In this document: in pieces, positions 1-7,810 of the stretch
Layout: each line of letters starts with the position of its first letter
Numbering within the stretch: the first letter of the stretch is position 1
From: Chloroflexi bacterium UBA6077
GTDB taxonomy: Bacteria; Chloroflexota; UBA6077
Reading direction: 5' to 3'
DNA length: 22,531 bases
Assembly: GCA_002436065.1 (NCBI GenBank)
Contig: DIXP01000037.1
Coordinates: 1-22,531 of the forward strand
Made by a program: the position numbers and the translations under genes
The notes under the pieces: model-generated
What the model saw: the letters and a program-made list of their open reading frames with translations, nothing else
Told to the model about the DNA's origin: nothing
The model's database searches: none

Positions 1-51
1 TCTCGCCTGTCGTGTGAACCATGCCCATTCTGAGCAGGCCGCCCCCCCTTT

Positions 52-140
52 TGTCATTCTGAGTGGCCCGCAGGCCACGAAGAATCTCCTGTTGACGGAG
101 GACCGGGAGATTCTTCGGCGCTGCGGCGCCTCAGAATGAC
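52..140. repeat. Nested inverted repeat (cruciform-like)
   Basis: The outer arms GTCATTCTGAG (53-63) and CTCAGAATGAC (130-140) are complementary, and so are the inner blocks CGAAGAATCTCC and GGAGATTCTTCG. Between these blocks each arm carries its own small hairpin. The left one is TGGCC-CGCA-GGCCA and the right one is GGCGC-TGCG-GCGCC, so the inner stems differ in sequence but keep pairing. An 18-bp piece of the right arm (123-140) is repeated directly at 151-168. It looks like a non-coding palindromic repeat of the kind scattered through many bacterial genomes. Confidence 0.75.
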
Positions 141-182
141 AACGTTAGGGGCGGCGCCTCAGAATGACGAGTAGATGGGAGA

Positions 183-208
183 GTAGGGGCTGGTTGCCCA
201 GCCCCTAC
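183..208. terminator. Hairpin overlapping the histidine kinase stop codon
   Basis: A perfect 11-bp stem, GTAGGGGCTGG (183-193) with CCAGCCCCTAC (198-208), closes a 4-nt loop. The stem contains the TAG stop of the minus-strand kinase gene (205-207). There is no T-run after it on the minus strand, so a classic intrinsic terminator is not shown; it may be a repeat that also ends or protects the transcript. The 12-mer GGCTGGTTGCCC inside it recurs at 20024-20035. Confidence 0.45.
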
Positions 209-1467
209 GACGTTTCCCCTGGATCGGCGGAGCGCAGGGCGAAGTGGAAGTTGCTTCCTTTGCCTAGCTTGCTATCGAACCAGATCCTGCCACCGTGGGC
301 CTCGACTACGCCCTTGCTGACGTAGAGGCCGAGCCCCAAGCCCTCGTGGGAGTTGCCCGGCCCCCTGTAGAGCCTCTCGAACATCCGCTCCTTGGCTTCC
401 TCGGCCATGCCGCAGCCGTTGTCGCTGACCGTCGTCACCACCCAGTCGCCGTCTCTACGGATCTTCACCCGTATCTTGCCACCGCTTCTAGTGGCTTTGG
501 TGGCGTTGATGATCAGGTTGGTGAGCACCTGGTCGATGCGGTCGTGGTCCGCCTCCACAAGGGTGTCGCCCTCTTCGGCAACCGATATCTCCCTGTCCGT
601 GCAGTTGGCTTGCTGTTCCGCGACGACGGTACGAGCTAGTTCCCCCAGCCGGAAAGGGACTGTGGAGGGTTCCAGCTTCCCTGCTTGAATCCTCGAGAAG
701 TCCAGCAGCTGAACGACCAACCGGGTGAATCGGTTAACCTGGTGATCGACGGTCTGCAGCATAGCTGTCTCGCGCTCACTGAGGGCTGGTCGTGATTCTC
801 TGTTCAGGCGCCGCAGAAGGATCTGCACATATCCCTTGATGGAGGTGAGGGGTGTCCGCAGTTCGTGGGCGACCATGGCCAGGAACTCATCCTTCTGTTG
901 CTCATACTCGTCGCGGTCCGGGCTGTTCTGTAACCGAAGGGAACAGACGAGGGCGTCGCCAAGCTCACGGGCCAGGGCAGACAGAGTAGCCTGATTCCCC
1001 TCCCCAGCGGCAAAGTCAGGGTCAGCCGAAGCCAGAGCGACGAAGCCCAGTCTGGAGCCCTCTCGGTCGAGGGATGCTGCCAACATGGAGGCCAGCCCTG
1101 TCCCCCGCGCCTCTAGCTGAGGGGACGACAGGCCCGGCGACGGCGTCCCCCCGCCCGAAGCGAGGGCGATGGGGTGGGGGGCAGTGTCCGACGAGGGGAT
1201 GATTCGTTCCAACAGGGGTGTAAGGGTTGCCGCGAAGTGCTGGCCAGCCACCAACCGCTCAGGGTCGCGATGATGGCAAGCCACCAGGTCGAGTTCCATT
1301 CCATCATGGTCTACCAGCCACACGGAGCACCAATCCGCGAGGGTCCTTGTGGCCTCACAGGCGGTTAGGGAGCACAGATCCGGGGCGGATGCGCCCTGGG
1401 CCAGGGCGCTGAGGAGCCGCGCCGCAATGGGCGTGTGCAATTGGTGGTCCCTGACTGATAATCCCAT
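205..1467 (-). CDS. GAF-domain sensor histidine kinase
   Basis: This is a soluble two-component sensor kinase of about 420 residues with no transmembrane segment. The N-terminal ~180 residues look like a GAF-type sensor domain. They are followed by a HisKA dimerisation domain with the phospho-acceptor His201 in an H-box (FLAMVAHELRTP). The HATPase_c domain shows the N-box (N317, N321), the G1 box DNGCG (349-353), an F-box-like MFERLYRG and the G2 box GLGLGL (376-381), so it should autophosphorylate. I chose the ATG at 1467 because GGTGA lies 7 nt upstream; a TTG at 1512 would add 15 residues but has no clear ribosome binding site. No response regulator is encoded in the window, so its partner is unknown and it is an orphan here. 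It points away from the glycan genes and need not control them. Confidence 0.88.
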   Translation of the reverse strand: MGLSVRDHQLHTPIAARLLSALAQGASAPDLCSLTACEATRTLADWCSVWLVDHDGMELDLVACHHRDPERLVAGQHFAATLTPLLERIIPSSDTAPHPIALASGGGTPSPGLSSPQLEARGTGLASMLAASLDREGSRLGFVALASADPDFAAGEGNQATLSALARELGDALVCSLRLQNSPDRDEYEQQKDEFLAMVAHELRTPLTSIKGYVQILLRRLNRESRPALSERETAMLQTVDHQVNRFTRLVVQLLDFSRIQAGKLEPSTVPFRLGELARTVVAEQQANCTDREISVAEEGDTLVEADHDRIDQVLTNLIINATKATRSGGKIRVKIRRDGDWVVTTVSDNGCGMAEEAKERMFERLYRGPGNSHEGLGLGLYVSKGVVEAHGGRIWFDSKLGKGSNFHFALRSADPGETS

Positions 1468-1615
1468 GAGTGCTTCACCGTACAGGCGAGAATCTACTTG
1501 GGATGGTGCCAATGGAAAGCCCGCGTCGGGTCGTAACGGTTGCCGGCGTGAGATTGTCTCCGGCTACACTAGCAGAAACGGCAGAAAGCGTGCAAGCTGT
1601 AGTAGGCGTGGATGC

Positions 1616-1764
1616 AGGGCCTTTTAGTTCTCCTGCTTCTCTGCTTCTAGCGCCGCCCTCACCCGCCCTTCGGGCGGCCTCTCCCTCTGGGAGAGGCGAC
1701 TCTGACTCCTCCCTCTGGGAGAGGGTCGGGGTGAGGGCCAGACGCAGAACTAAAAGGCCCTGGC
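1616..1764. mobile_element. MITE-like element with terminal inverted repeats and target duplication
   Basis: The ends AGGGCCTTTTAGTTCT (1616-1631) and AGAACTAAAAGGCCCT (1746-1761) are perfect inverted repeats. The element is flanked by the 9-bp direct repeat CGTGGATGC at 1607-1615 and 1765-1773, as expected for a target-site duplication. Inside are the hairpins CCGCCC/GGGCGG (1663-1677) and CCTCTCCC/GGGAGAGG (1678-1696), and an outer pair CCCTCACCC (1656-1664) with GGGTGAGGG (1729-1737). It has no coding capacity, so it would depend on a transposase encoded elsewhere. Confidence 0.72.
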
Positions 1765-1780
1765 CGTGGATGCTCCAGTG

Positions 1781-1810
1781 TTGTTCGGGTTCATGGTGGC
1801 AGGGTATATT
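1781..1810 (+). promoter_or_regulatory. Possible sigma-70-type promoter of the CgeB-like gene
   Basis: The -10-like TATATT (1805-1810) lies 18 nt after a weak -35-like TTGTTC (1781-1786). It sits just downstream of the MITE-like insertion. Transcription would begin only a short distance before the gene. This rests on consensus matching only. Confidence 0.35.
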
Positions 1811-1845
1811 TGAGAGGATCAACTGAGATGGAGCGCTTGTCTGCC

Positions 1846-2913
1846 ATGAAGCTGCTGATCCTTGGATTGAGCATCACCAGTTCCTGGGGTAATGGGCACG
1901 CCACGGTCTACCGCGGGCTAGCCAAGGAGTTGTGGAGGTTGGGTGTCCAGGTCACCTTCATCGAGAAGGACGTGCCCTGGTACGCCGAGAACCGAGACAT
2001 GGTCAGAGCCGACTACGCCGCGATCAAGCTGTACCGACACTCCAATGAACTGGAGGAGTTGCTGGCGGAGGAGTTGGCGCGAGCCGATCTGGTACTGCTT
2101 GGGAGCTACTTCCCCGACGGGGTGGCCGTGGCCGACATGGTGTCGCGGCGCCGGGAGTTGGGCTTCCTGTTCTACGACATAGATACTCCTGTGACCCTGC
2201 GCTCCTTCGCCGAAGGGGGGGCTGCTCCCTACTTGCGGTCCGACCAGCTTCCCCTTTTCGACGCCGTTCTCTCCTTTACGGGTGGTCCGGCTCTCCGCGA
2301 ATTGCAGGAACGGTGGGGGGCACGAGCCGCGGTGCCCTTCTACTGCGCTCTCGACCCTGAGACCCATCGCAGGGTTAATCCGGATGAGCGGTTCCGCTGT
2401 CGGATGGAGTACATGGGAACCTACTCCGTGGATCGCCATGCTGCATGGGAGAGCCTCTTCCTGCGGCCTGCCAGGCGGTTCCCTGAGCACCGCTTTGTGT
2501 TGGCGGGCCCGCAGTATCCATCTCTGGAGCTGCCTGCGAACCTTCGGCACTTCCAGCACGTGGCGCCGGCGGATCATCCGGCGTTCTACAGCTCTGCCGA
2601 CATGACCCTCAATCTCACAAGGGGACCGATGGTGTCCTACGGCCACAGCCCATCGGTGCGGCTGTTCGAGGCGGCGGGGTGCGCCACCTGCGTGGTCTCC
2701 GATCAATGGAGGGGTTTGGAGGAGGTGTTCGAGATCGGGAGCGAGATCCTGGTGGCGGATGGGGAGGAGGCGATGGTGGACATCCTCCAGAGCCTCAGTG
2801 CCGAGCAGGCGCGGGTGATAGGGGAGAGGGCGCGAGAGAGGGCATTGAGGGACCACACGTACGCCGTGAGGGCGCGGCAATTCCTGGAGGTGGCAAGTAG
2901 ACGGGTGGGGTAG
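1846..2913 (+). CDS. CgeB-like glycosyltransferase (plus-strand paralogue)
   Basis: This is a GT-B-type glycosyltransferase of the CgeB family, about 355 residues, probably cytoplasmic and using a nucleotide-sugar donor. The N-terminal half begins MKLLILGLSITSSWGNGHA and has a YDIDTP segment and a TGGP loop. The C-terminal half carries SPSVRLFEAAGCATCVVSD followed by W-x-G-L-E, the usual donor-binding region of this fold. Residues line up through most of the length with the minus-strand neighbour at 2946-4016 (DIDTP/DVDAP, FTGGP/YGGGP, ALDPETH/ALDPDVH, RLFEAAG/RVFEAAG), so the two are paralogues. ATG 1846 is the family-like start; ATG 1828 with AGAGG upstream would add six residues. The gene ends 32 bp before its convergent paralogue. 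The acceptor sugar is unknown. Confidence 0.82.
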   Translation: MKLLILGLSITSSWGNGHATVYRGLAKELWRLGVQVTFIEKDVPWYAENRDMVRADYAAIKLYRHSNELEELLAEELARADLVLLGSYFPDGVAVADMVSRRRELGFLFYDIDTPVTLRSFAEGGAAPYLRSDQLPLFDAVLSFTGGPALRELQERWGARAAVPFYCALDPETHRRVNPDERFRCRMEYMGTYSVDRHAAWESLFLRPARRFPEHRFVLAGPQYPSLELPANLRHFQHVAPADHPAFYSSADMTLNLTRGPMVSYGHSPSVRLFEAAGCATCVVSDQWRGLEEVFEIGSEILVADGEEAMVDILQSLSAEQARVIGERARERALRDHTYAVRARQFLEVASRRVG

Positions 2914-2945
2914 CGGCGGTACTTCGCTCTTCCCTGTGGCGAGGG

Positions 2946-4016
2946 CTACGCGAATAGGCCAGGCAGGAAGCGCTGGAGTTGTTGGCCACGGTGAGCGTAG
3001 GTGTGCTGTGAGAGCACGCGGTGGAGGGCGCGGCGGCCGATGGAGCGCGCCTGCTCGGGCACCACATTCTTGACATAATAGGCCACGTCGGCGGGGATTG
3101 TTGCTACCAGCACCTCCGAGTCTTTGGTGATAAAGGACTCGATGCCGTTCCATCGATCGCTGACGAGGCAGGCCGCGGCGCCGGCGGCCTCGAAGACCCG
3201 GGTGGGGGGGCTGAAGCCGTAGTCCGCCATGGACTTCCGGTTGACGTTGAGGACCAGGCGGGCGCTGCAGTTCAGGCGGTTGTGCATCTCCGTGGGCACG
3301 TGGCCCAGGTAGCGCACGTTGGGGGGCATAGACAGGTCTCCCCACCCCTCGCCGCCCAGCAGGAAGCTGTGGGAAGGGCACATCTCTGCCGCTCGGAAGA
3401 AGAAGTCCCGAACCCGTTCCTCCCGGTCGGGAAGCCGGTTCCCGACGAAGAGCAGGTCGCAGCAGTAGGCCGGATCCGGGGGGACCGGATGGTGGACGTC
3501 GGGGTCGAGGGCGTTGTAGACCAACTCCACCCTGCGGGCTCCCAGGGTTCGATACCCGTCCACCACTCGCGGGCCTCCACCGTAGGTCAGGATCGCGTCG
3601 TACCGAGGTACCAGCTGCCGAAATGCGCCCTCGGGATCGGCGAAGGCGGCTTCCAGGGTATGGGGGGCATCGACGTCCCAATAGGCCACACGGTTGCGCC
3701 GCGTCCTGGCCTCCAGAACGGCTCGGGCCAGGTAGTCGTCGTACCGGCCGACGCCGCTGCACTTGACGACCAGGTCGGAATCGCGGGCCCTCTCCAACTC
3801 CCTTCCCAGGTCGGCCAGGTCGCGGCAGATCACCACCTCGGCGTAGTCGGGGCCTTCTGCCAAATCACGGTGGCTCTGCCGCTCGTATATGTCCTGCTCC
3901 ACGAAGACCGGTTGGTGATCGAGGCGGTGGAGCGCGCGGCAGATGCCCCGGTAGTAGGTCGCCGCCCCGTTCCAGTAGGCGGAAGTGAGGCTGGAGCCGA
4001 AGAAGGTTACGCGCAT
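2946..4016 (-). CDS. CgeB-like glycosyltransferase (operon-distal)
   Basis: This 356-residue GT-B glycosyltransferase of the CgeB family starts MRVTFFGSSLTSAYWNGAAT and contains WDVDAP, a YGGGP loop, NALDPDVH and a C-terminal PPTRVFEAAGAAACLVSD region with W-x-G-I-E. This matches the donor-binding half of its two relatives in the window. The start at ATG 4016 is set by a GGGTG ribosome site and by the family N-terminus; a longer open frame to 4229 only antisenses or overlaps the upstream gene. It overlaps the preceding gene (stop at 4007) by 10 bp, so translational coupling is likely. It is the last gene of the minus-strand glycan operon. The donor and acceptor cannot be told from sequence. 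Confidence 0.83.
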   Translation of the reverse strand: MRVTFFGSSLTSAYWNGAATYYRGICRALHRLDHQPVFVEQDIYERQSHRDLAEGPDYAEVVICRDLADLGRELERARDSDLVVKCSGVGRYDDYLARAVLEARTRRNRVAYWDVDAPHTLEAAFADPEGAFRQLVPRYDAILTYGGGPRVVDGYRTLGARRVELVYNALDPDVHHPVPPDPAYCCDLLFVGNRLPDREERVRDFFFRAAEMCPSHSFLLGGEGWGDLSMPPNVRYLGHVPTEMHNRLNCSARLVLNVNRKSMADYGFSPPTRVFEAAGAAACLVSDRWNGIESFITKDSEVLVATIPADVAYYVKNVVPEQARSIGRRALHRVLSQHTYAHRGQQLQRFLPGLFA

Positions 4017-5182
4017 CGTCGTATCACCCGCTCGATGATTCCCACCAACTGCTCCGCCCGGTGGCGGCAGGTGTGGTGCTGTAGGATGGTGGCCCGGCCC
4101 TTGGATCCGAGAGCCTCGCGGGCTTGCTGGTCCGAGGCCAGCCAGCGTAGCGCCTCCACCATCTGGGAGGGGGAGTCCACGGCCAGGTAGTCCCTGCCCT
4201 CCTCGAAGAGGCCGGAGTCGTCCCTCCAACCCGCGCTCACCAGCGGAACCCCGCAGGCCAGCGCCTCGAACACCCGAATTGTCGGGGTGCCGTGAAGCGA
4301 CTCCACGTACTCACGGCGAGGGATGTGGAGCGTGAGACGGCTGGCTGCATACACCTCGGGAGCCAGATAGTTGGGTAACCATCCTCGCCAGTGTACGCCC
4401 GCCTCCTGGAGGGCGGCCAGCACCTCCGGGGGGTAGCGCACGCCGAAGAGGGCGAAGGAGAGGTCGGGCAGCCGGCGGCAGGGGCCTATGAAGTAGTCCC
4501 AGGTCGCCTGGTTTCGGTCTTCGTCTCCCCAGTTCCCGACGAATACCACGTCGCAGTCCTTGGGTCTGGGCAGGGGGTGGAAGAGGTCAATGTCGGCTCC
4601 CTCATGGAAGAGCTCGATTGCCGGTCCGTCGGTGTTGACGCGGTAGATATCAGCGATGGTCGGGCCGTAGGCGAGGACGGCTGAGTAGGCATCCAGGCCC
4701 AACTCGTGTACGCGGTCAGGCTCGGTGAGCGATCGGTGATGGGTGTCGTGGAAGAGGGAAACCACGCCCAAGCGTGCCGCGGTCTCGCCGATGGCCTTGA
4801 TGAGGTCGTTCGCATTCCACTCGTGGACCAGGCAGACGTCGACCTCGCTCAACAGGTCGGATAGCCAGCTTCTGAGGGTGAGGCGACCGTTGAGGTAGTA
4901 GCTGCGCCGGTCGATGAAGGGGAAGCGACGGTCGAACTCTCGCAGCGGCTCGGGGCCGTGGTCCCGCAGCAAGTTGGAGAGCGACCAGTTGCCTTGCTCC
5001 TCCAGGGCGATTACGTGGTGGCCCATTCGCTGGAGGTTCCTGATGAGTCCCCGCAGGAAGTGGGCGTTGCCGTGGTTCCAGTCCGACGCGATGGAATGGC
5101 AGAAGAGGGCGATGCGCAATGGGGATTTCCCGGCCGCCGTCGGTTGCGGCTCGTCATCGAGTTTAGCGGTAAGCTGGCTCAC
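4007..5182 (-). CDS. CgeB-like glycosyltransferase with N-terminal extension
   Basis: This is a 391-residue glycosyltransferase-like protein. An N-terminal extension of about 20 residues precedes the first strand (LRIALFCHSIASDWNHGNAH), which resembles the CgeB-type start. Later come an HDTHHRSL segment, the central FVGNWGDE and the C-terminal TPTIRVFEALACGVPLVSAG donor-binding region followed by LFEEGRDYLAV. It is more distant from the other two CgeB-like proteins than they are from each other. The GTG start at 5182 is supported by GAGAGG 5 nt upstream. It overlaps the downstream paralogue by 10 bp. Upstream lies a 280-bp repeat element rather than a gene, so it may be transcribed by read-through or from a promoter within that element. 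Confidence 0.8.
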   Translation of the reverse strand: MSQLTAKLDDEPQPTAAGKSPLRIALFCHSIASDWNHGNAHFLRGLIRNLQRMGHHVIALEEQGNWSLSNLLRDHGPEPLREFDRRFPFIDRRSYYLNGRLTLRSWLSDLLSEVDVCLVHEWNANDLIKAIGETAARLGVVSLFHDTHHRSLTEPDRVHELGLDAYSAVLAYGPTIADIYRVNTDGPAIELFHEGADIDLFHPLPRPKDCDVVFVGNWGDEDRNQATWDYFIGPCRRLPDLSFALFGVRYPPEVLAALQEAGVHWRGWLPNYLAPEVYAASRLTLHIPRREYVESLHGTPTIRVFEALACGVPLVSAGWRDDSGLFEEGRDYLAVDSPSQMVEALRWLASDQQAREALGSKGRATILQHHTCRHRAEQLVGIIERVIRRCA

Positions 5183-5211
5183 GAGTACCTCTCAGTAACC
5201 TTAATGTAACC

Positions 5212-5490
5212 ACTGAGTACTCGACCACAGTGGTTTTGCCAGGTATTGCCATGCCCAACGTGGCGAGAGGATCCGCCTGTAACAGGAGATCCTTCGCTGC
5301 GGCTCCTAGGAAAATGAATCGTGCTCACCCTCCAACAGGAGATCCTTCGCTCGACGCTCAGGATGACAGGGGGGGAGAGGCTCAGGATGACAGTTGTAGC
5401 GAGCATCTTTTCATCGTTTCAAGCGGCCCGCTAGGGCCATGGGTTGCTCAGGATGACACCGATCATAACCACTGTGGCGAAGTACTGAGT
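5212..5490. mobile_element. MITE-like repeat element abutting and entering the GT4 gene end
   Basis: The ends 5212-5235 and 5467-5490 form an imperfect inverted repeat of 24 nt containing the perfect 11-bp pair CCACAGTGGTT (5225-5235) and AACCACTGTGG (5467-5477), plus AGTACT in both arms. The interior has the 18-bp direct repeat AACAGGAGATCCTTCGCT at 5281-5298 and 5334-5351, and three copies of GCTCAGGATGACA (from 5356, 5380 and 5446). No protein is encoded. No target duplication was found. The right arm provides the last residues and stop codon of the glycosyltransferase at 5463-6590. Confidence 0.6.
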
Positions 5491-6590
5491 CTGTTGTCCG
5501 CGACCAGAGAGCAGTACAGATCCCAGTATCGATCGGCCATCCTGTCGGCCGTATACCTTTCCAGCGCTCGATCTCTGGCTGCCTGGGCCAGGGTGGCAAT
5601 CCAGTCGGGGGACTCCAGCAGGGTTGCCAGGGTCGCTCTCAGGGATGCCGGGTCGCCGCAGGGGCAGTAGAGGGCCGCATCGCCCCAGATCTCCCTATAG
5701 GATGGTATGTCGCTTGCCAGCAGCACGCAGCCGGAGAGCGCGGCCTCCAGGGCGGCGAGGCCGAAGGGCTCGTAGGTGGATGCCGCCAGGTAGAAGGTGG
5801 AGCGCGCGAGTGCACGCCGGGTGTCCTTCCAGCTGAGGGCACCTAGATGCCGGACGTTGGGCGCTGGAGGGAGCAGGGTAGCCTCTCCCGATGGCCCTGT
5901 TGGGGGACCCGCCAACAGGAGTTCGAGAGGCAAGCCGTCCACGGCCCGGATGGCCGTCGCGGCCCCCTTCGCCTCGTCCCACAGCCTACCCGCCATCATG
6001 GCCGCGTTCTCCTTGCGGGGGGGGCCATAGAGGTTTGGCCAGAGACCGTTATGGATGACCAGCGACCGACAGCCATAGGCGGAGGCCAGGGAGTTGGCCA
6101 TGAAGTGAGAGGGGCACACCACCGCAGTGGCACCCTCGAGGCCTGCTGCCACCAGGGAGCGGTATCGATTGATGCCTTCGTCCAATTCCACGCCGGAAAG
6201 GGAACCTGGTGGCTGGCCACGGTGCCAGGCGAGCCAACCAAGCACATCGCTATGGGCGGCCACCAGCTTGGGTACTGAAGTGCCCAACAGGCCAAAGCAG
6301 TACTGGTTGCTGTGGACCAGATCGGCGTGCCACAGGGTGGTCAGACGATCGACGGCCTCCAGCGCCGCGCGGACATCTCCCTCGCTGTCGGGCATCCATT
6401 CCAGCCTCAGCGGCAATGTGTGTAGCTCCACGCTGTCGCTGGGCAGGGCGTCTCGCAGGTCTTCCTCGCGCGGCAGCCCGAAGCAGACCAGCATCACGTC
6501 ACAGCCAGCCCGTTCCGTCAACCCGCGAGCCAAGGCCAGGCTGTACTGCCAGACCCCGCCAACGGCGTCGGTTGTCATCAGCACCCGCAT
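5463..6590 (-). CDS. GT4-type glycosyltransferase
   Basis: This 375-residue retaining glycosyltransferase has the GT-B fold of family GT4. The N-terminal acceptor half starts MRVLMTTDAVGGVWQYSLAL, with the glycine loop GGVW. The C-terminal half has MMAGRLWDEAKG (R202, K208), a linker with LLLAGPP, and the E-x7-E signature in YEPFGLAALEAALSG (E274, E282). A glycogen or sucrose synthase-like donor site is therefore expected. The start at ATG 6590 follows GGGAG by 5 nt and overlaps the upstream radical SAM gene by 13 bp, so it is translationally coupled. The last eight residues and the TGA lie inside the inverted-repeat arm of a small mobile element, so the native C-terminus may have been changed. 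The sugar transferred is unknown. Confidence 0.87.
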   Translation of the reverse strand: MRVLMTTDAVGGVWQYSLALARGLTERAGCDVMLVCFGLPREEDLRDALPSDSVELHTLPLRLEWMPDSEGDVRAALEAVDRLTTLWHADLVHSNQYCFGLLGTSVPKLVAAHSDVLGWLAWHRGQPPGSLSGVELDEGINRYRSLVAAGLEGATAVVCPSHFMANSLASAYGCRSLVIHNGLWPNLYGPPRKENAAMMAGRLWDEAKGAATAIRAVDGLPLELLLAGPPTGPSGEATLLPPAPNVRHLGALSWKDTRRALARSTFYLAASTYEPFGLAALEAALSGCVLLASDIPSYREIWGDAALYCPCGDPASLRATLATLLESPDWIATLAQAARDRALERYTADRMADRYWDLYCSLVADNRLSTSPQWL

Positions 6591-7810
6591 GTTAGCTCCC
6601 TCGCTGCCTCCCAAGAGCCGTCGTGGATGGGGCCCAGCAGCTCTTCGTGGAGTTCGCTCCCCGGATAGGGGAACAGCTTCACCGGTTCGGAGACCCAGAC
6701 GCCCCGGCCGATGGCCTCCTGCCTCCATTCCTCAGTGCGGCGCAGCAGGTCGGGATCGGGCACGGGCGGCTCTACCAGGTCGGCCTGCACCCAGGGTATC
6801 CGGGTCTTCGCGTAGACCATCAGCTCCAGGATACGGTCGGGTTGGAGGTTGTACCCCTTGTTCAGGATGGATTGGACCTCCGGGAAGGGCGACTCCAACC
6901 CGAACTCCACGCTCACGCACCCGGCGTCCGCCAGCCTGTCCAGCCGCGCCTCATCCCACAGGTCCAGCCTGGTCTCGCACCCGAATGACATAGCCCTTTC
7001 CTCTTCGAGGGCCGCCAGCAGTCGGTCGCACCTGCCCAGCCCAAACAGCTCGTCGATGAAGTAGACGTAGTCGACCCCTCTGGCCCTGAGCCTTCTCAAC
7101 TCCGCCATCACCCGCTCCACCGGTCGCTCTCGGTACTGGTGGCGGAAGAACCGTCGATTGCAGAAGCTGCAGCCGTAGGGGCAGCCGCGGCTGAACTCCA
7201 CCTCAGCGCCCTGTCCCTCACCCCAGAAGAGGTGGTGGCGGTGAGTCTTCCGTTCGAGGGGGTAGGACTCGTAGGTCAGGGCGGGGAGCGTCGAGAGGTC
7301 GAGGACGGCGGCCACCTCCGACTGGGAGGAGGCTGCTATCCCATCCTTGACGGTGGCGCTGGTCGGCCGGCCCTGTGCGAGGCGAAGCAGCTCCTCCTCG
7401 GGCTCGCCGCGGACAACGGCCCAGCATCCCAGACGGTCGAGAGCGTATCCCGGGGTTGCGGAGCCGTGCGGGCCCACTGCCACGAGGGGGGCTATTGGCT
7501 TCAGATGAGGCGAGAGTGCGGCCGGGACTGTCAGCTCGGGCGGAGGGCAGCGCCAGAAGAGGTAGGAGGGGGCCGTGGTGACGACGATCAGGTCGGGGGC
7601 AAGGTCACCAACTCGGTCGGCCGTCTCCCGGAGCCCGAGTTCCTCCAGTTGCGAGTCCACCACAGTGGCCTCTATGTCCTCTGCCCGCAAGAGTGCCTGG
7701 GCGTACAGCAGCTCCAGGGGCAGATGAGGCTCCGTGCATGCCCAGTATCTGGATCCCTGAAAGTCCCATGGGGGGTTTACCAGGGCAACCCGTTTGAATC
7801 TGTCAGCCAT
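6578..7810 (-). CDS. B12-binding domain / radical SAM protein
   Basis: This 410-residue protein has an N-terminal cobalamin-binding-type Rossmann domain (about 5-145), with VNPPWDFQGS near the start and VAVGPHGSATP at 111-120. A radical SAM core follows, with the [4Fe-4S] ligands C210, C214 and C217 in CPYGCSFC, then FIDELFG and EFGLES strands. Class B members of this group use methylcobalamin or a B12-dependent radical to methylate or rearrange unactivated carbons, but many have unknown products. The sequence strongly recalls the B12-radical SAM family that NCBI named for the 'rhizo-twelve' gene system (TIGR04295, from memory). The ATG at 7810 overlaps the upstream stop as TGATG. Context among glycosyltransferases suggests a sugar, lipid-glycan or nucleotide substrate. 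The function call is an inference. Confidence 0.86.
   Translation of the reverse strand: MADRFKRVALVNPPWDFQGSRYWACTEPHLPLELLYAQALLRAEDIEATVVDSQLEELGLRETADRVGDLAPDLIVVTTAPSYLFWRCPPPELTVPAALSPHLKPIAPLVAVGPHGSATPGYALDRLGCWAVVRGEPEEELLRLAQGRPTSATVKDGIAASSQSEVAAVLDLSTLPALTYESYPLERKTHRHHLFWGEGQGAEVEFSRGCPYGCSFCNRRFFRHQYRERPVERVMAELRRLRARGVDYVYFIDELFGLGRCDRLLAALEEERAMSFGCETRLDLWDEARLDRLADAGCVSVEFGLESPFPEVQSILNKGYNLQPDRILELMVYAKTRIPWVQADLVEPPVPDPDLLRRTEEWRQEAIGRGVWVSEPVKLFPYPGSELHEELLGPIHDGSWEAARELTCGC

Noticed and set aside
1918..3762. 614-residue open frame on the minus strand across two glycosyltransferase genes
   Set aside because: It is antisense to one gene and out of frame in the other. Its translation is Arg/Pro/Gly-rich without any domain, as expected from high-GC shadow frames.
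3021..4190. 389-residue plus-strand frame antisense to a CgeB-like gene
   Set aside because: The minus-strand frame carries recognisable family motifs; this one has none.
205..5182. Two-component regulation of the glycan operon by the adjacent kinase
   Set aside because: No response regulator or shared operator was seen, and the kinase is transcribed away from the glycosyltransferases; adjacency alone does not support it.
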